The translations under genes were made by a program, and so were the position numbers. DNA of 42,610 nt from Paraburkholderia elongata (GTDB taxonomy: Bacteria > Pseudomonadota > Gammaproteobacteria > Burkholderiales > Burkholderiaceae): contig NZ_WOEZ01000011.1 in the NCBI RefSeq assembly GCF_013177735.1, forward strand, positions 1-42,610, read 5' to 3'. Of the stretch, positions 10,477 through 20,359 are shown one piece after another (the stretch's first letter is position 1; the number at the start of each line of letters is the position of its first letter). Under the pieces are notes generated by a model that was not told the origin of the DNA, made no database searches, and was given only the letters and a program-made list of their open reading frames with translations.

Positions 10477-11322
10477 ATGATGCTGTCCCAGGTGAAAGAG
10501 ATGCGCGACCAGTTGCGGCCGTCCGAGCGCAAGCTGGCCGATTACGTGATCGAAGCGCCGCGCGAGGTGCTCGATCTGTCGATGACCGAGGTGGCCGCGC
10601 GTGCCGGTGTCAGCCAGCCGACCATCGCGCGGTTCTGTCATGCGCTCGGGTTTTCAGGCTTTCGCGAGTTCAAGATCCGGCTGGCGCAAGGCATCGCCGC
10701 GGAAGTGCCGGTCGTCTATCGCGACGTGCGACCGGACGAACCGACGCCGGGCGTCGCCGCGAAGGTGCTCGACCGGACCATCGGCGCGCTGATCCAGGTG
10801 CGCAACAATCTGTCGTCGGACAGCGTGGCAGCGGCGATCGCGCTGCTTGCGCAGGCGCGGCGCATCGAGTTCTACGGCGCGGGCGGGTCGGGCATCGCCG
10901 CGCTGGACGTGCAGCACAAGTTCTTTCGCCTCGGCATGCCGAGCGTCGCGTATTCGGATCCGCATACGTTTCTAATGTCGGCGGCGCTGCTGAGTGAAGG
11001 TGATGTGGTGGTAGCGATTTCGAACACCGGGCGTACACGCGATATCGTTGACGCGGCGAAGTCGGCGTTGGCAAGCGGCGCGAAGGTGATCGCGATCACG
11101 CACGGTAATTCGCCGCTCGCCCGGCTCGCGACGGTGGGCCTGTTTGCGAACGTCGATGAGGATACGGATATCTTTTCGCCGATGACCTCGCGCGTCTCGC
11201 ATCTGGCGATCGGCGATATTCTGGCGGTGGGGGTGGCGTTGAGCCGCGGACCGGAACTAGTCGAGAAGCTGGCGCAAGCGAAGGAAGTGATTAATCGCCG
11301 AAGGATCGATCCTCGCGCATAA
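10477..11322 (+). CDS. hexR: HexR, RpiR-family transcriptional regulator of Entner-Doudoroff genes
   Basis: The 281-residue protein has an N-terminal RpiR helix-turn-helix domain (about 1-77; core MTEVAARAGVSQPTIARFC) and a C-terminal SIS sugar-phosphate-binding domain (about 120-255; FYGAGGSGIAA, VVAISNTGRTRDIV, KVIAITHG). HexR proteins of proteobacteria sense KDPG and repress edd, eda, zwf and related genes. Assignment to HexR rather than another RpiR protein follows from divergence from edd and from matching operators at both promoters. Two ATG codons occur at the start; the ribosome binding site is weak. The gene ends before a bidirectional terminator. Confidence 0.9.
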   Translation: MMLSQVKEMRDQLRPSERKLADYVIEAPREVLDLSMTEVAARAGVSQPTIARFCHALGFSGFREFKIRLAQGIAAEVPVVYRDVRPDEPTPGVAAKVLDRTIGALIQVRNNLSSDSVAAAIALLAQARRIEFYGAGGSGIAALDVQHKFFRLGMPSVAYSDPHTFLMSAALLSEGDVVVAISNTGRTRDIVDAAKSALASGAKVIAITHGNSPLARLATVGLFANVDEDTDIFSPMTSRVSHLAIGDILAVGVALSRGPELVEKLAQAKEVINRRRIDPRA

Positions 11323-11415
11323 CGGGTAACCCCTCGTGGGCCTGACTGCTCAGCAAGTACTGCCCGCAATACAACCCAACCGCGCTTGCCGGGCGTCGAT
11401 ATGCAGGGAGTCAAA

Positions 11416-11449
11416 AAAAGGCGGACTCCCCGAAGAGAGCCCGCCTTTT
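11416..11449. terminator. Bidirectional terminator between hexR and the adhesin gene
   Basis: AAAAGGCGGACT (11416-11427) pairs with AGCCCGCCTTTT (11438-11449) with one mismatch. It is A-rich on the left and T-rich on the right, so it can stop transcripts from both convergent genes. Confidence 0.8.
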
Positions 11450-11519
11450 AAACTGCCTACCTAAGACTGGTCCACGAAAAGCACCCAAACCGCAGCTTTT
11501 CGCAACCATCACCCAACGC

Positions 11520-14500
11520 TTACCACTGATACGACGCACCTGCGCCGACAGTCGTTTCGCTACCGCTGATCCCGGAGCCCACCTTGACCTTCACGTTCGA
11601 CGTGATGCGCGCCGACGCGCCCACCGCCGCTGCCTGATAGCCCTTGTAGGTCGCCGCAGCAACGCCGATTGCCAGCGTCTTGCCCGGATCGACTTCCGGA
11701 ATCATCGTCAGCGCCGTGGCGGCTGCCACACCGCTGTAGGCCGCGCGTGCCGTATCACCAATAGCCGACTGCATCTGGCCAAGGTTCACCGCATCCGTTG
11801 CCGTCTTGCCAGGCGCGACGTTCGTGATGCGGCGCTCGTTGCCTTCTGAGCCGACCGAAACGGTGTTGGCCTGATCGGCCACCGAACCCGCGCCGATGGC
11901 AACCGAGTTATCGCCGCTCGCCTGCGATCCGCCACCGAGCGCCATCGCATTGTTGCCCGACGCAGAAGCTGCCGGCGCGCCTGCCGTGTTAAGCGACATT
12001 GCCGAGCTGCCCGTTTCCTGCTGGTTCTGCACCGACTGGCTCAGGTCAGACAGTTGCTGGTTGGTATTCCACAACTGCGCCCCCGTCACGGCATCGGTAC
12101 TGGTCGCCGACAGTTCACCGTCCTGCAGATTGGTCAGCTTCACCTTCGGCGCGTCAGCCGACCCACCCAACGTCACCTGATTGTGCGCGGCAGTATCGTA
12201 CGACACCGCATTCGCCACCGAACCGCTGAGCGAGCCGACGGTCGTCTGCAGGCTCTCGATATCGTTGGTGTTCTGCGTCACGCGGCCGTCGAGGTTCGTA
12301 ATCGCGGCACCGACGTTGTTCACAGTCGTACCGCCGACGGTGTATGCCGGCGCCGAAATCGTGCCGTCCTCGTTAACGGTCGAACCGCCGCCAAGCGCCG
12401 CCGCCGTGCTGGCTGCATGCGAATACAGTTGCGAGCCGTTCACCGCATCCACGCTCGCCTCGTTCACCGCACCTGCCGCCACACCCGTCACGACGCGGTT
12501 ACCCGCAGTGCCGGCCATGTTGACACGCAGACCGTCCGTTGCCCCGCCAACGAGAATGTCGCGCGACGTCTGATCCTGCGTCACCATACCGATGGTGCCG
12601 TTATTGATCTGCGTCTCCAGCGACGTCAGATTGGTGTCGAGCTTGTCGAGCGCGTCGCCAACCGTGGTCTGCGTCTCACCCTGCATGTGGTACGTCGGGC
12701 TGACGAACGAACCGTCCGCGCCGATCTGCGCACCGCCGCCGAGCGCCGCGACGACCGGGCTCAACTGGCCCAGATTGACTGCGGATGTGCTGGTCGTTCC
12801 GGCCGCAACGCCGAGCAGCTGGCGCGGACCCGCGCTACCCGTGAAGTCGAAGCTCGTGCCGCCCAGCGTGCTCGCAACGCTCAACGCGCCCGTGTTCTGA
12901 TCCTGCTGCACCAGACCCACCGTACCCGCGTTGAGCTGCGTGGTCAGGTCGCCAACCGAATCTTCAACCTTCGCAACACGCTTATCGACGGTCGCGATGT
13001 CGTCAGCGTTCTTCGAAACATTCTGGTTGGTCGCATACAGCTGCGAGCCATTCACCGCGTCCGTGCTCGATTCCGATACCGCGCCTGCCGCCACGTTCGT
13101 GAGCGTCGTGCCAGCCGCGCCGCCGCCGAGCGAGATCTTGTCCTTCGTCGTATCGTCGTAGGCGACGAACGAGTTGGTTGCATTGCCCGATTCGTCCGTG
13201 GTCAGACCTGCCGCCTTCAGTTGCCCAACGTTGACCGCGTCCATGTCGTCGACGCCCGCCTTCACGTTGCTCAGCGTCGTGCCCGATGCACCGGCCAGCT
13301 TCACCGTGTCGTGTGCCGACGTGTCGTACTTCACCACGTCCGTCATCTGATCGTTGATCGTGCCAACCTTGGTGGCGAGCGTGTCGACAAGGTCAGTGTT
13401 CTTCGTCACCCGTCCATCAATGTTGGAGATGGCCGCACCGACGTTGTTCACCGTGGTGTTGTCCACACTGTAGGCCGGTGCCGAAACGGTGCCGTCCGCG
13501 TTGACGCTCGAGCCGCCACCCAGCGCCGAAGCAGTGCTGGTTGCGCTCGAATACAGCTGCGCACCGTTCACCGCGTCCTTGCTCGATTCCGATACCGCAC
13601 CCGCCGCCACGTTCGTAAGCGTCGTGCCAGCTGCGCCATCGAGCGTCACCTTGTCATGCACCGACGTATCGTACGTCACCGCGCCGGCCACGCCGCCACC
13701 GAGAGTCTTGATCTGCTTGTTGATATCGTCAATGTCGGTAGTGTTCTGCGTCACCCGTCCATCGATGTTGGAGATGGCCGCACCGACGTTGTTCACCGTG
13801 GTGTTGTCCACGCTGTAGGTCGGTGCCGAAACCGTGCCGTCTTCGTTGATCTCCGCACCGCCGCCGAGCGCCGCGACAACCGGGCTCAGCTGGCCCAGAT
13901 TGACCGCCGACGTCGCGGTTTTGCCGGCAGCGACACCGAGCAACTGGCGCGGACCCGCGCTACCCGTGAAGTCGAAGCTCGTGCCGCCCAGGGCGCTCGC
14001 AACGCTCAACGCACCCGAAGTCGCGTCCTGCTGCACCAGACCCACCGTGCCCGTGTTGAGCTGCTTGGTCAGGTCGTCCACCGAACCTTCAACCGTCTTG
14101 ACACGCGTATCGAGCGTCGCGATGTCGTCGGCGTTCTTCGAAACGCTCTGGTTGGTCGCATACAGCTGCGAGCCGTTCACCGCGTCCGTGCTCGATTCCG
14201 ATACCGCGCCTGCCGCCACGTTCGTGAGCGTCGTGCCCGATGCACCGGCCAACGTCACTGTGTCGTGCGCCGACGTGTCGTACTTCACCACATCCGTCAT
14301 CTGATCGTTGATCGTGTCAACCTTGGTGGCGAGCGTGTCGACAGCTTCGGTGTTCTTCGTCACCCGTCCATCGATGTTGGAGATGGCCGCACCGACGTTG
14401 TTCACCGTGGTGTTGTCCACGCTGTAGGCCGGTGCCGAAACCGTGCCGTCCGCGTTGACGCTCGAGCCGCCACCCAGCGCCGAAGCAGTGCTGGTTGCGC

Positions 14501-16688
14501 TCGAATACAGCTGCGCACCGTTCACCGCGTCCTTGCTCGATTCCGATACCGCACCCGCCGCCACGTTCGTGAGCGTCGTACCCGATGCGCCGCCCAGCGT
14601 CACCTTGCCTTGGGTCGTATCGTCGTAGGCGACGAATGAGTTCGTCGCGTTGCCGTTCGTGTCGGTTTTCAGGCCTGCTGCCTGTAACTGGCCGTAGTTG
14701 ACCGCATCGGTTGTTTGCTGGCCAGCCGCCACGTTCACGATCTGGCGCTTTTGCGTGCTGCTGCCGACAGAAACCGTGTTGGCAATGGTTGCCGTTGAAT
14801 TATTGCCAATCGCTACGGAGTTGGCAGCCGTAGCCGAAGCGGAACCGCCAATTGCGACACCCGTTGCGTTAGCGTTTGCCTTTGCACCAATTGCGACCGC
14901 ACCGCCGGTGCCGTCACCAGCAGCGGAAGCCAAATAGCCCAGCGCGATATCCGAGGTGCCGGTCGCCTTTGCCACTTTGCCGAGTGCCGTGCTACCTACG
15001 CCCGATGCGGCCGAACCCGCACCAATCGCCACTGCATAATTTGCGGTTCCGCTCGCGTTAGCACCCATCGTGACGCCGTCATAAACGGAGGACGCGTTCA
15101 TACCTATCGACACCGCGCCTGAGTTACCTGCAGTGCCACTAACGGCCCCAGCGCCGATTGCAACGTTATACATGCCCCTTGCTGTCGCAACGTCGGTACC
15201 GACGCCATTTCCGCCCACTTTGACGTATGCAGAATTGACAACAGTCGAACCGTTTGTAATGCCAAAGAGTTGCGCGCCGTTCACCGCGTCCGTGCTCGAT
15301 GCCGAGAGCGTACCCGCCGCGACGTTCACGATCTTCTTGCCCTGCACGTCCGCTGCGCCACCTGTACCGTTGAACTGCACGGTCGCGCTGTTGAGCGACG
15401 ACAGCGCCGTGCCCACATCATGCTGTGTGCCGCCTGCGACGTTATAAGTCGGCGCACTGATCGCACCGGTGCTTGCCGAGTACGCGGCGCCGCCACCCAG
15501 CGCAGTCGCCGTGTTCTCGCCTGCCGCGTCGATCTTCGCGTCTTCCGACTGCAACTGGCTCACGTTCACCGCGTCGGTTGCGGCTACGCCCGCCGCGACG
15601 TTCGTGAGCGTCGTGCCCGCCGCGCCGGCGAGCGTCACCTTGCCTTGGGTCGTGTCGCTGTAGGCGACGAACGAGTTGGTTGCGTTACCGCTCGTGTCAA
15701 CCTTCAGGCCGGCTGCCTGCAACTGTGCATAGTTCACTGCATCGGTGCTTTGTGTAGCCGCCCCCACGCTGACGATCTGGCGCCCGCCTACCGCAACGGT
15801 ACTGGTACGCGCGGCGACTGTCCCTTGTCCCAAGGCGACAGCGTTGTCGGCAGTAGCCTGCGCATGAGCACCTAGTGCGATGCTGTGGTTGCCGGTAGCG
15901 GTGGAACTGAGGCCGAACGCCGCGCCATCATAAGTGGCCAGAGCGGAACCGCCTACTGCGATTGCACCGGTAAAGCCGGAATTTCCCGCTTTCGCTTTGT
16001 CGCCAATCGCGATCTGGTCGATACCGGCGCCACCGGTAGCAACAACGGTGGCACTACTACCGATTGCAATGGAGCCGAAGTTCGGCGCTACCGCTGCATC
16101 AGTTCCGTCATTCTTGCCGATCGCCTTCACGTACGCGGAGTTGATAACCGTCGAACCGTTGGTAATGCCGAAGAGCTGCGCACCGTTCACCGCATCCGTG
16201 CTCGACGCCGACACCGTGCCTGGAGCGAGATTGGTGATCTTCTTGCCGCCCATATCCAGCGTATTCAGCACAAACACACCGTTGTTCGTGATCTTCATCT
16301 GATCGACGCCACCGGCCCCAATGTGGGCGGTGTTCGGATCGGTCACCGTGAAATATGCGCCAGCACTACCGCTGCCGTCGTAGGAAACAATCCCTGCCTG
16401 CTGCGCAGCCGCGCTGCAATCGCCGTTCGTGACCACCTGCGCGCCGTCGGCCGACGAGATGCAATCCGAATTGCTCGTATCGGTCCCCAGAATGCCTGCG
16501 GCAAAAGAGTTCGGCGTCGCCGCCGCTTCAGCCTTCACCGCCGTGCCAAAACCCACGCCTGCCGCCAGCAACGCCGTCACCAGCGCTTTCTGGCTCCGGG
16601 TCGACTTGCCCCGGCTCTTCGCCACTTCGGATGCGGCGACATACGTCCCGGTGGTTTCATTCCATACGTTCTTGTACGACTTGTTCAT
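11520..16688 (-). CDS. Trimeric autotransporter adhesin (YadA/Hia type)
   Basis: This surface-exposed homotrimeric adhesin has 1722 residues. The N-terminus is an extended signal peptide: MNKSYKNVWNETTGTYVAAS, then basic residues, then a hydrophobic core (ALVTALLAAGVGFGTA, about 35-50) with cleavage near residue 53-56. Head repeats of the A-I-G-x-x-A type follow (AVALGQGTVAARTSTVAVGG), with neck motifs (TDAVNYAQLQ) and a long stalk of repeated modules (GTTLTNVAAGAVSESS, then DAVNGSQLYATNQ). The last 80 or so residues form the YadA membrane anchor, ending in aromatic W. The start at 16688 has AAGGACG five to six bases upstream; a longer frame to 16757 adds a non-signal extension. Ligand unknown. 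The gene is isolated between terminators and has an AT-rich upstream region. Confidence 0.95.
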   Translation of the reverse strand: MNKSYKNVWNETTGTYVAASEVAKSRGKSTRSQKALVTALLAAGVGFGTAVKAEAAATPNSFAAGILGTDTSNSDCISSADGAQVVTNGDCSAAAQQAGIVSYDGSGSAGAYFTVTDPNTAHIGAGGVDQMKITNNGVFVLNTLDMGGKKITNLAPGTVSASSTDAVNGAQLFGITNGSTVINSAYVKAIGKNDGTDAAVAPNFGSIAIGSSATVVATGGAGIDQIAIGDKAKAGNSGFTGAIAVGGSALATYDGAAFGLSSTATGNHSIALGAHAQATADNAVALGQGTVAARTSTVAVGGRQIVSVGAATQSTDAVNYAQLQAAGLKVDTSGNATNSFVAYSDTTQGKVTLAGAAGTTLTNVAAGVAATDAVNVSQLQSEDAKIDAAGENTATALGGGAAYSASTGAISAPTYNVAGGTQHDVGTALSSLNSATVQFNGTGGAADVQGKKIVNVAAGTLSASSTDAVNGAQLFGITNGSTVVNSAYVKVGGNGVGTDVATARGMYNVAIGAGAVSGTAGNSGAVSIGMNASSVYDGVTMGANASGTANYAVAIGAGSAASGVGSTALGKVAKATGTSDIALGYLASAAGDGTGGAVAIGAKANANATGVAIGGSASATAANSVAIGNNSTATIANTVSVGSSTQKRQIVNVAAGQQTTDAVNYGQLQAAGLKTDTNGNATNSFVAYDDTTQGKVTLGGASGTTLTNVAAGAVSESSKDAVNGAQLYSSATSTASALGGGSSVNADGTVSAPAYSVDNTTVNNVGAAISNIDGRVTKNTEAVDTLATKVDTINDQMTDVVKYDTSAHDTVTLAGASGTTLTNVAAGAVSESSTDAVNGSQLYATNQSVSKNADDIATLDTRVKTVEGSVDDLTKQLNTGTVGLVQQDATSGALSVASALGGTSFDFTGSAGPRQLLGVAAGKTATSAVNLGQLSPVVAALGGGAEINEDGTVSAPTYSVDNTTVNNVGAAISNIDGRVTQNTTDIDDINKQIKTLGGGVAGAVTYDTSVHDKVTLDGAAGTTLTNVAAGAVSESSKDAVNGAQLYSSATSTASALGGGSSVNADGTVSAPAYSVDNTTVNNVGAAISNIDGRVTKNTDLVDTLATKVGTINDQMTDVVKYDTSAHDTVKLAGASGTTLSNVKAGVDDMDAVNVGQLKAAGLTTDESGNATNSFVAYDDTTKDKISLGGGAAGTTLTNVAAGAVSESSTDAVNGSQLYATNQNVSKNADDIATVDKRVAKVEDSVGDLTTQLNAGTVGLVQQDQNTGALSVASTLGGTSFDFTGSAGPRQLLGVAAGTTSTSAVNLGQLSPVVAALGGGAQIGADGSFVSPTYHMQGETQTTVGDALDKLDTNLTSLETQINNGTIGMVTQDQTSRDILVGGATDGLRVNMAGTAGNRVVTGVAAGAVNEASVDAVNGSQLYSHAASTAAALGGGSTVNEDGTISAPAYTVGGTTVNNVGAAITNLDGRVTQNTNDIESLQTTVGSLSGSVANAVSYDTAAHNQVTLGGSADAPKVKLTNLQDGELSATSTDAVTGAQLWNTNQQLSDLSQSVQNQQETGSSAMSLNTAGAPAASASGNNAMALGGGSQASGDNSVAIGAGSVADQANTVSVGSEGNERRITNVAPGKTATDAVNLGQMQSAIGDTARAAYSGVAAATALTMIPEVDPGKTLAIGVAAATYKGYQAAAVGASARITSNVKVKVGSGISGSETTVGAGASYQW
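12730..12969. repeat. Adhesin internal repeat 2, copy 1
   Basis: About 240 bases encoding a stalk module with LGGTSFDFTGSAGPRQLLGV. It is nearly the same as 13855-14094 (offset 1125 bases, 375 codons), with scattered substitutions, so it arose by in-frame duplication. Confidence 0.8.
13273..13628. repeat. Adhesin internal repeat 1, copy 1
   Basis: About 356 bases encoding SVNADGTVSAPAYSVDN and neighbouring modules. It is nearly the same as 14227-14582 (offset 954 bases, 318 codons), with few substitutions. A shorter third match to its middle part lies around 13750-13840. Confidence 0.85.
13855..14094. repeat. Adhesin internal repeat 2, copy 2
   Basis: Second copy of the module at 12730-12969. 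Confidence 0.8.
14227..14582. repeat. Adhesin internal repeat 1, copy 2
   Basis: Second copy of the module at 13273-13628. The in-frame spacing would allow recombination to change adhesin length without a frameshift. Confidence 0.85.
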
Positions 16689-17238
16689 GATTTCGTCCTT
16701 CTGACGATCTGATATCGGGTTCAGTGCCGCGGGAAGTGTCTTAACGGAGACTTGCACGCGTCAGCGGGTAGCAGAAGGATCGAAAACGGGGTCGTCGCAA
16801 CAGAGTTTCACGGACCATCCCATTAATCCTTCCGGGATGACACCACTATAAAATTAGGAATTTCTTAAATTAATAGGAGCATTCTTAAACCCCCTTACCT
16901 TCAATCAGAATTACCCTACTAAAACCACACCGAAATATGACAGCCGAGCAACACACAGCCTGCTGCGCATGACTTGCAACCGACAGACCAGCGGAATTCG
17001 ACGCAGGAAGGCACGAACACGGATACGCTCAGATTGAGATAACTCTGAACGAAACGCCCGCAAGGGGAGTACTTTTACGAGAAGGAACGAGCCGCTAAAA
17101 CAGCCAGAATAAAATTGGCGTCGTGACGAACGTCAACCATCCAAAATTCTATGGACTCGCATCCCGCACGGCATTAGAAACCGTGCGAGTGGATAAATAC
17201 ATGTGAATACCCGAAGCAAATAGGAGAATTCCTATTTA
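16689..17238. other. AT-rich region upstream of the adhesin gene
   Basis: No gene is visible. Around 16840-16930 is markedly AT-rich. On the minus strand it contains TATAGT (16850-16845) with a weak TTAATT 17 bases upstream, a possible adhesin promoter leaving a leader of about 150 bases. CGCACGG (17165-17171) and CCGTGCG (17181-17187) form a hairpin. AAATAGGA (17218-17225) and TCCTATTT (17230-17237) form an 8-bp stem directly after the hemJ stop and may be a weak terminator. The AT-rich composition would suit binding of an H-NS-like protein; that is inference. Confidence 0.45.
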
Positions 17239-17655
17239 TTAAAACGGCTTAACCACAACCAATGCCACCGCCGCCAGCATTCCCAGCACGGGCAGTTCAT
17301 TAAACATCCGATACCACTTATCCGAGCGGCGATTCTCGCCACGCTCGAAGGTCCGCAGCAGCACGCCGCAGTACGCGTGATAAACGATCAGCAACACCAC
17401 CACACCGACCTTCGCGTGAATCCAGCCCTGTCCGCGTCCGATGCCAATCGCGAGCCACAGCCACAGACCGCAAGCGAGCGCCGGCACCGCAATAAACGTC
17501 ATGAAGCGGAACAGCTTGCGCGCCATCGTCAAAAGGCGCGCCGTGGCGGCGGGTTCCGTCTCCATCGCCAGATTGACGAAGATGCGCGGCAGGTAGAACA
17601 GGCCGGCAAACCAGGAAGCAATCAGAACGATGTGAAACGTTTTTACCCAAAGCAT
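17239..17655 (-). CDS. hemJ: HemJ-type protoporphyrinogen IX oxidase (UPF0093/CopD-like membrane protein)
   Basis: The small membrane protein of 138 residues has about four transmembrane segments. The N-terminus LWVKTFHIVLIASWFAGLFY with H8 and the following LPRIFV, and the HAKVGVVVLL segment with its conserved lysine, are hallmarks of the HemJ family. HemJ oxidises protoporphyrinogen IX to protoporphyrin IX in haem synthesis in many bacteria lacking HemG or HemY. Databases often call it a CopD family protein, so the functional symbol is inference from family features. GAGGA lies seven bases before the ATG. It follows proA on the same strand and is the last gene of the run. Confidence 0.8.
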   Translation of the reverse strand: MLWVKTFHIVLIASWFAGLFYLPRIFVNLAMETEPAATARLLTMARKLFRFMTFIAVPALACGLWLWLAIGIGRGQGWIHAKVGVVVLLIVYHAYCGVLLRTFERGENRRSDKWYRMFNELPVLGMLAAVALVVVKPF

Positions 17656-17767
17656 CAGCGGTCCTCGTACTGCTTGTCAGCGTGGAAATGAACAGGGGCC
17701 ACCGGCGCATGGAACGGAAAGCGTGCGTCTATCCCAAGGATGGCGAGAGCGCGCCGGAAGCGAACCG

Positions 17768-19039
17768 TTATTGCCGGCCCTCGCCGTGCCCCAGCACTAT
17801 GTATTTCAGCGACGTCAGCCCTTCCAGCCCCACCGGCCCACGCGCATGCAGTTTGTCGTTCGAGATGCCGATCTCCGCACCCAAACCAAATTCGAAGCCA
17901 TCGGCAAAGCGCGTCGACGCATTGACCATCACGCTCGCCGAGTCGACTTCGCGCAGGAAGCGCATCGCGCGGTCATGGTCTTCGGTGACGATCGCGTCGG
18001 TGTGCTGCGAGCTGTAGGTGTTGATGTGGTCGATGGCCGCATCGAGGCCGTCCACCACCTTGATCGCCAGCACCGGTGCGAGATATTCGGTGCGCCAGTC
18101 TTCTTCGGTGGCATCGACGAGCGGGCCCACGCCCGCATCGGACAACACCGCGCGCGCTGCCGCGTCCACCCGTAGTTCGACTTCCTTGTCGCGATACAGC
18201 TTGCCCAAAGGCGGCAGCACTTCGGCCGCTATGCCGCGCGCCACCAGCAACGTTTCCATCGTGTTGCAGGTGCCGTAGCGGTGCGTCTTGGCGTTATCGC
18301 AGACGGTCAGCGCCTTGGTCAGATCCGCGCGATCGTCGACATACACATGGCAGATGCCGTCGAGATGCTTGATCATCGGCACGCGCGCTTCGTTCATCAG
18401 CCGCTCGATCAGGCTCTTGCCGCCGCGCGGCACGATTACGTCGACGTATTCGGTCATCGTGATCAGCTTGCCGACCGCGGCGCGGTCCGACGTGGCCACG
18501 ACTTGCACCGCATCCTGCGGCAAACCGGCGGCTTCCAGCCCTTCACCAATCAGCTTTGCCAGCGCCGTATTGCACTCCAGCGCTTCCGACCCGCCGCGCA
18601 GAATCGTCGCATTGCCCGACTTCAGACACAGCGCGGCCGCGTCGATCGTCACGTTCGGGCGCGACTCGTAGATGATGCCGATCACACCGAGCGGCACGCG
18701 CATCTGACCGACCTGAATGCCGCTCGGCCGGTACTTCAGATTGCTGATTTCACCAATCGGATCGGCCAGCGCGGCGACTTGCCGCAAGCCTTCGACCATC
18801 GTCCCGAGCGCCTTGTCCGAGAGCGTCAAACGGTCGATGAACGCAGCGTCGAGCCCTTTCTCGCGTGCACGGGCAACGTCACGTGCATTGGCATCCTTCA
18901 GCAACGCGGCATCGCGTTCGATCGCGTGAGCAACGGCCGCGAGCGCGGCGTTCTTTGCCGCCGTTGACGCCCGTGCCATCGCACGCGATGCGTGGCGGGC
19001 GCGGCGGCCGAGGTCGGTCATGTACTGGTCGATATCCAT
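17768..19039 (-). CDS. proA: Gamma-glutamyl phosphate reductase
   Basis: It reduces gamma-glutamyl phosphate to glutamate semialdehyde with NADPH in proline synthesis. The protein has 423 residues, close to the E. coli 417. The aldehyde-dehydrogenase-type catalytic cysteine is C258 in [31 protein letters not shown] and the C-terminal [20 protein letters not shown] are signatures. The start MDIDQYM was chosen because it matches relatives; the frame is open a little further (to 19063). No strong ribosome binding site is seen. proB is not in this window. Confidence 0.95.
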   Translation of the reverse strand: MDIDQYMTDLGRRARHASRAMARASTAAKNAALAAVAHAIERDAALLKDANARDVARAREKGLDAAFIDRLTLSDKALGTMVEGLRQVAALADPIGEISNLKYRPSGIQVGQMRVPLGVIGIIYESRPNVTIDAAALCLKSGNATILRGGSEALECNTALAKLIGEGLEAAGLPQDAVQVVATSDRAAVGKLITMTEYVDVIVPRGGKSLIERLMNEARVPMIKHLDGICHVYVDDRADLTKALTVCDNAKTHRYGTCNTMETLLVARGIAAEVLPPLGKLYRDKEVELRVDAAARAVLSDAGVGPLVDATEEDWRTEYLAPVLAIKVVDGLDAAIDHINTYSSQHTDAIVTEDHDRAMRFLREVDSASVMVNASTRFADGFEFGLGAEIGISNDKLHARGPVGLEGLTSLKYIVLGHGEGRQ

Positions 19040-19165
19040 GGTGAGTCTCATAGCGCCGCGCACGTCGAAGTGCGGCGGACAGGCAGAATTAGCGAAAGAT
19101 CAAACGATTGTAAGTCGGGGCGCGATGCTTTGCTCGCCGCCACAAGCCGTGCTGGCGGGGCCTGA

Positions 19166-20287
19166 TCAGGCTGGCCTTCGCGCCGCTGCAGTTGCCGCTG
19201 AACGAGGTCGCGGCGGCGGCACGGGCGCCGCTTTTGCAGGCGAGGCCACCGTCATAGCCAGTTCGAACAAGCCGTCCCACGGATCGGGCGGCGGATCGTT
19301 GCGATGATTGCCCGGCGTGCCGCCGGACAATCCCTTTACCTGCCGATCCAGCCGCGCCGCCAAAGCGAGCGCCTTTTCAAGCGCGCTTTCAGTGACGCGC
19401 GACAGCGCCGGCCCGATCAGCCGCTCACGCGGGCCCCAGACGCGGTTCTCGCGCACCAGCATCGCGAGCGGCTTGCCGGCCGCCACGCCGCGCTTGATCC
19501 GCAACAATGTCCGCACTTCTTCGACGACCGCCCACAGCACCAGCACCGCAGCCTCGCCTTCGCCGCGCAGGCCGTCGAGCATGCGCGCCAGGCGGCCGAC
19601 GTCGCCCGCCAGCATCGCCTCGTTCAGCTTGAAAACGTCATAACGGGCGACGTTCAGCACAGCGTCCTGAATCTGTTCGAAGCTCAACGAGCCCGCCGGA
19701 TACAGCAGCCCGAGTTTCTGGATTTCCTGATGCGCTGCCAGCAGGTTGCCTTCAACACGTTCGGCGATGAACGCCAACGCGCGCCGCCCTTCTTCACCGG
19801 CAACGACCCGCTGGCCCTGAGCCGCGAGCCGCTGCCCGACCCAATTCGGCAACTGCGCGCGCTCGACCGGATCGATTTTCAGCGCCACGCCGGCATCGGA
19901 CAGCGCGGTGAACCACGCGGCTTTCTGCGTGGCGGCGTCCAATCGCGGCAGCGTGATCATCGTCAGCACGTCATCATTCACGGCGGCGGCAAGCGCCTTC
20001 AACGCATCCGCGCCTTCCTTGCCGGGCTTGCCCGACGGAATGCGCAATTCGACCAGTTGACGGTCGCCAAACAGCGACATCGATTGACTCGCACCCAGCA
20101 GCGAACTCCAGTCGAAACCGCGCTCGACGGTGAACACCGAGCGATCGGTAAAACCGGCCGCTCGCGCCGTCGCACGAATCCGGTCGCACGCTTCCTGCGC
20201 GAGCAGGTGCTCGTCGCCGTACACGACGTACAGTCCGGCGAGTCCCTTCGCGAGATGCGCTTCGAGCGCGTCAAGTCGCAGTTGCAT
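19166..20287 (-). CDS. holA: DNA polymerase III delta subunit
   Basis: It is a clamp-loader subunit that opens the beta clamp during replication. The protein has 373 residues against 343 in E. coli; the excess is a Pro/Ala/Arg-rich tail (VPPPRPRSAATAAARRPA). The N-terminal LYVVYGDEHLLAQEACDRIR is typical of the delta AAA+-like domain I. VEGNLLAAHQEIQKLGLLYP belongs to the helical lid, and the collar follows. It lies downstream of lptE in the conserved leuS-lptE-holA order, separated by 72 bases. Confidence 0.93.
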   Translation of the reverse strand: MQLRLDALEAHLAKGLAGLYVVYGDEHLLAQEACDRIRATARAAGFTDRSVFTVERGFDWSSLLGASQSMSLFGDRQLVELRIPSGKPGKEGADALKALAAAVNDDVLTMITLPRLDAATQKAAWFTALSDAGVALKIDPVERAQLPNWVGQRLAAQGQRVVAGEEGRRALAFIAERVEGNLLAAHQEIQKLGLLYPAGSLSFEQIQDAVLNVARYDVFKLNEAMLAGDVGRLARMLDGLRGEGEAAVLVLWAVVEEVRTLLRIKRGVAAGKPLAMLVRENRVWGPRERLIGPALSRVTESALEKALALAARLDRQVKGLSGGTPGNHRNDPPPDPWDGLFELAMTVASPAKAAPVPPPRPRSAATAAARRPA

Positions 20288-20359
20288 GGCTACCGATCGG
20301 CGAGGTTAAACACGTGCATGAGCAAGTGCAGCAAGCTAAACAAAGACACAGTGCGACGC

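Noticed and set aside
12730..14582. Regular repeats considered as a CRISPR array
   Set aside because: Units are hundreds of bases long, in frame and coding; there are no short identical repeats with unique spacers and no cas genes.
12054..14639. 861-codon plus-strand frame opposite the adhesin
   Set aside because: Arg/Val-rich antisense shadow. Its repeats are only those of the adhesin read backwards.
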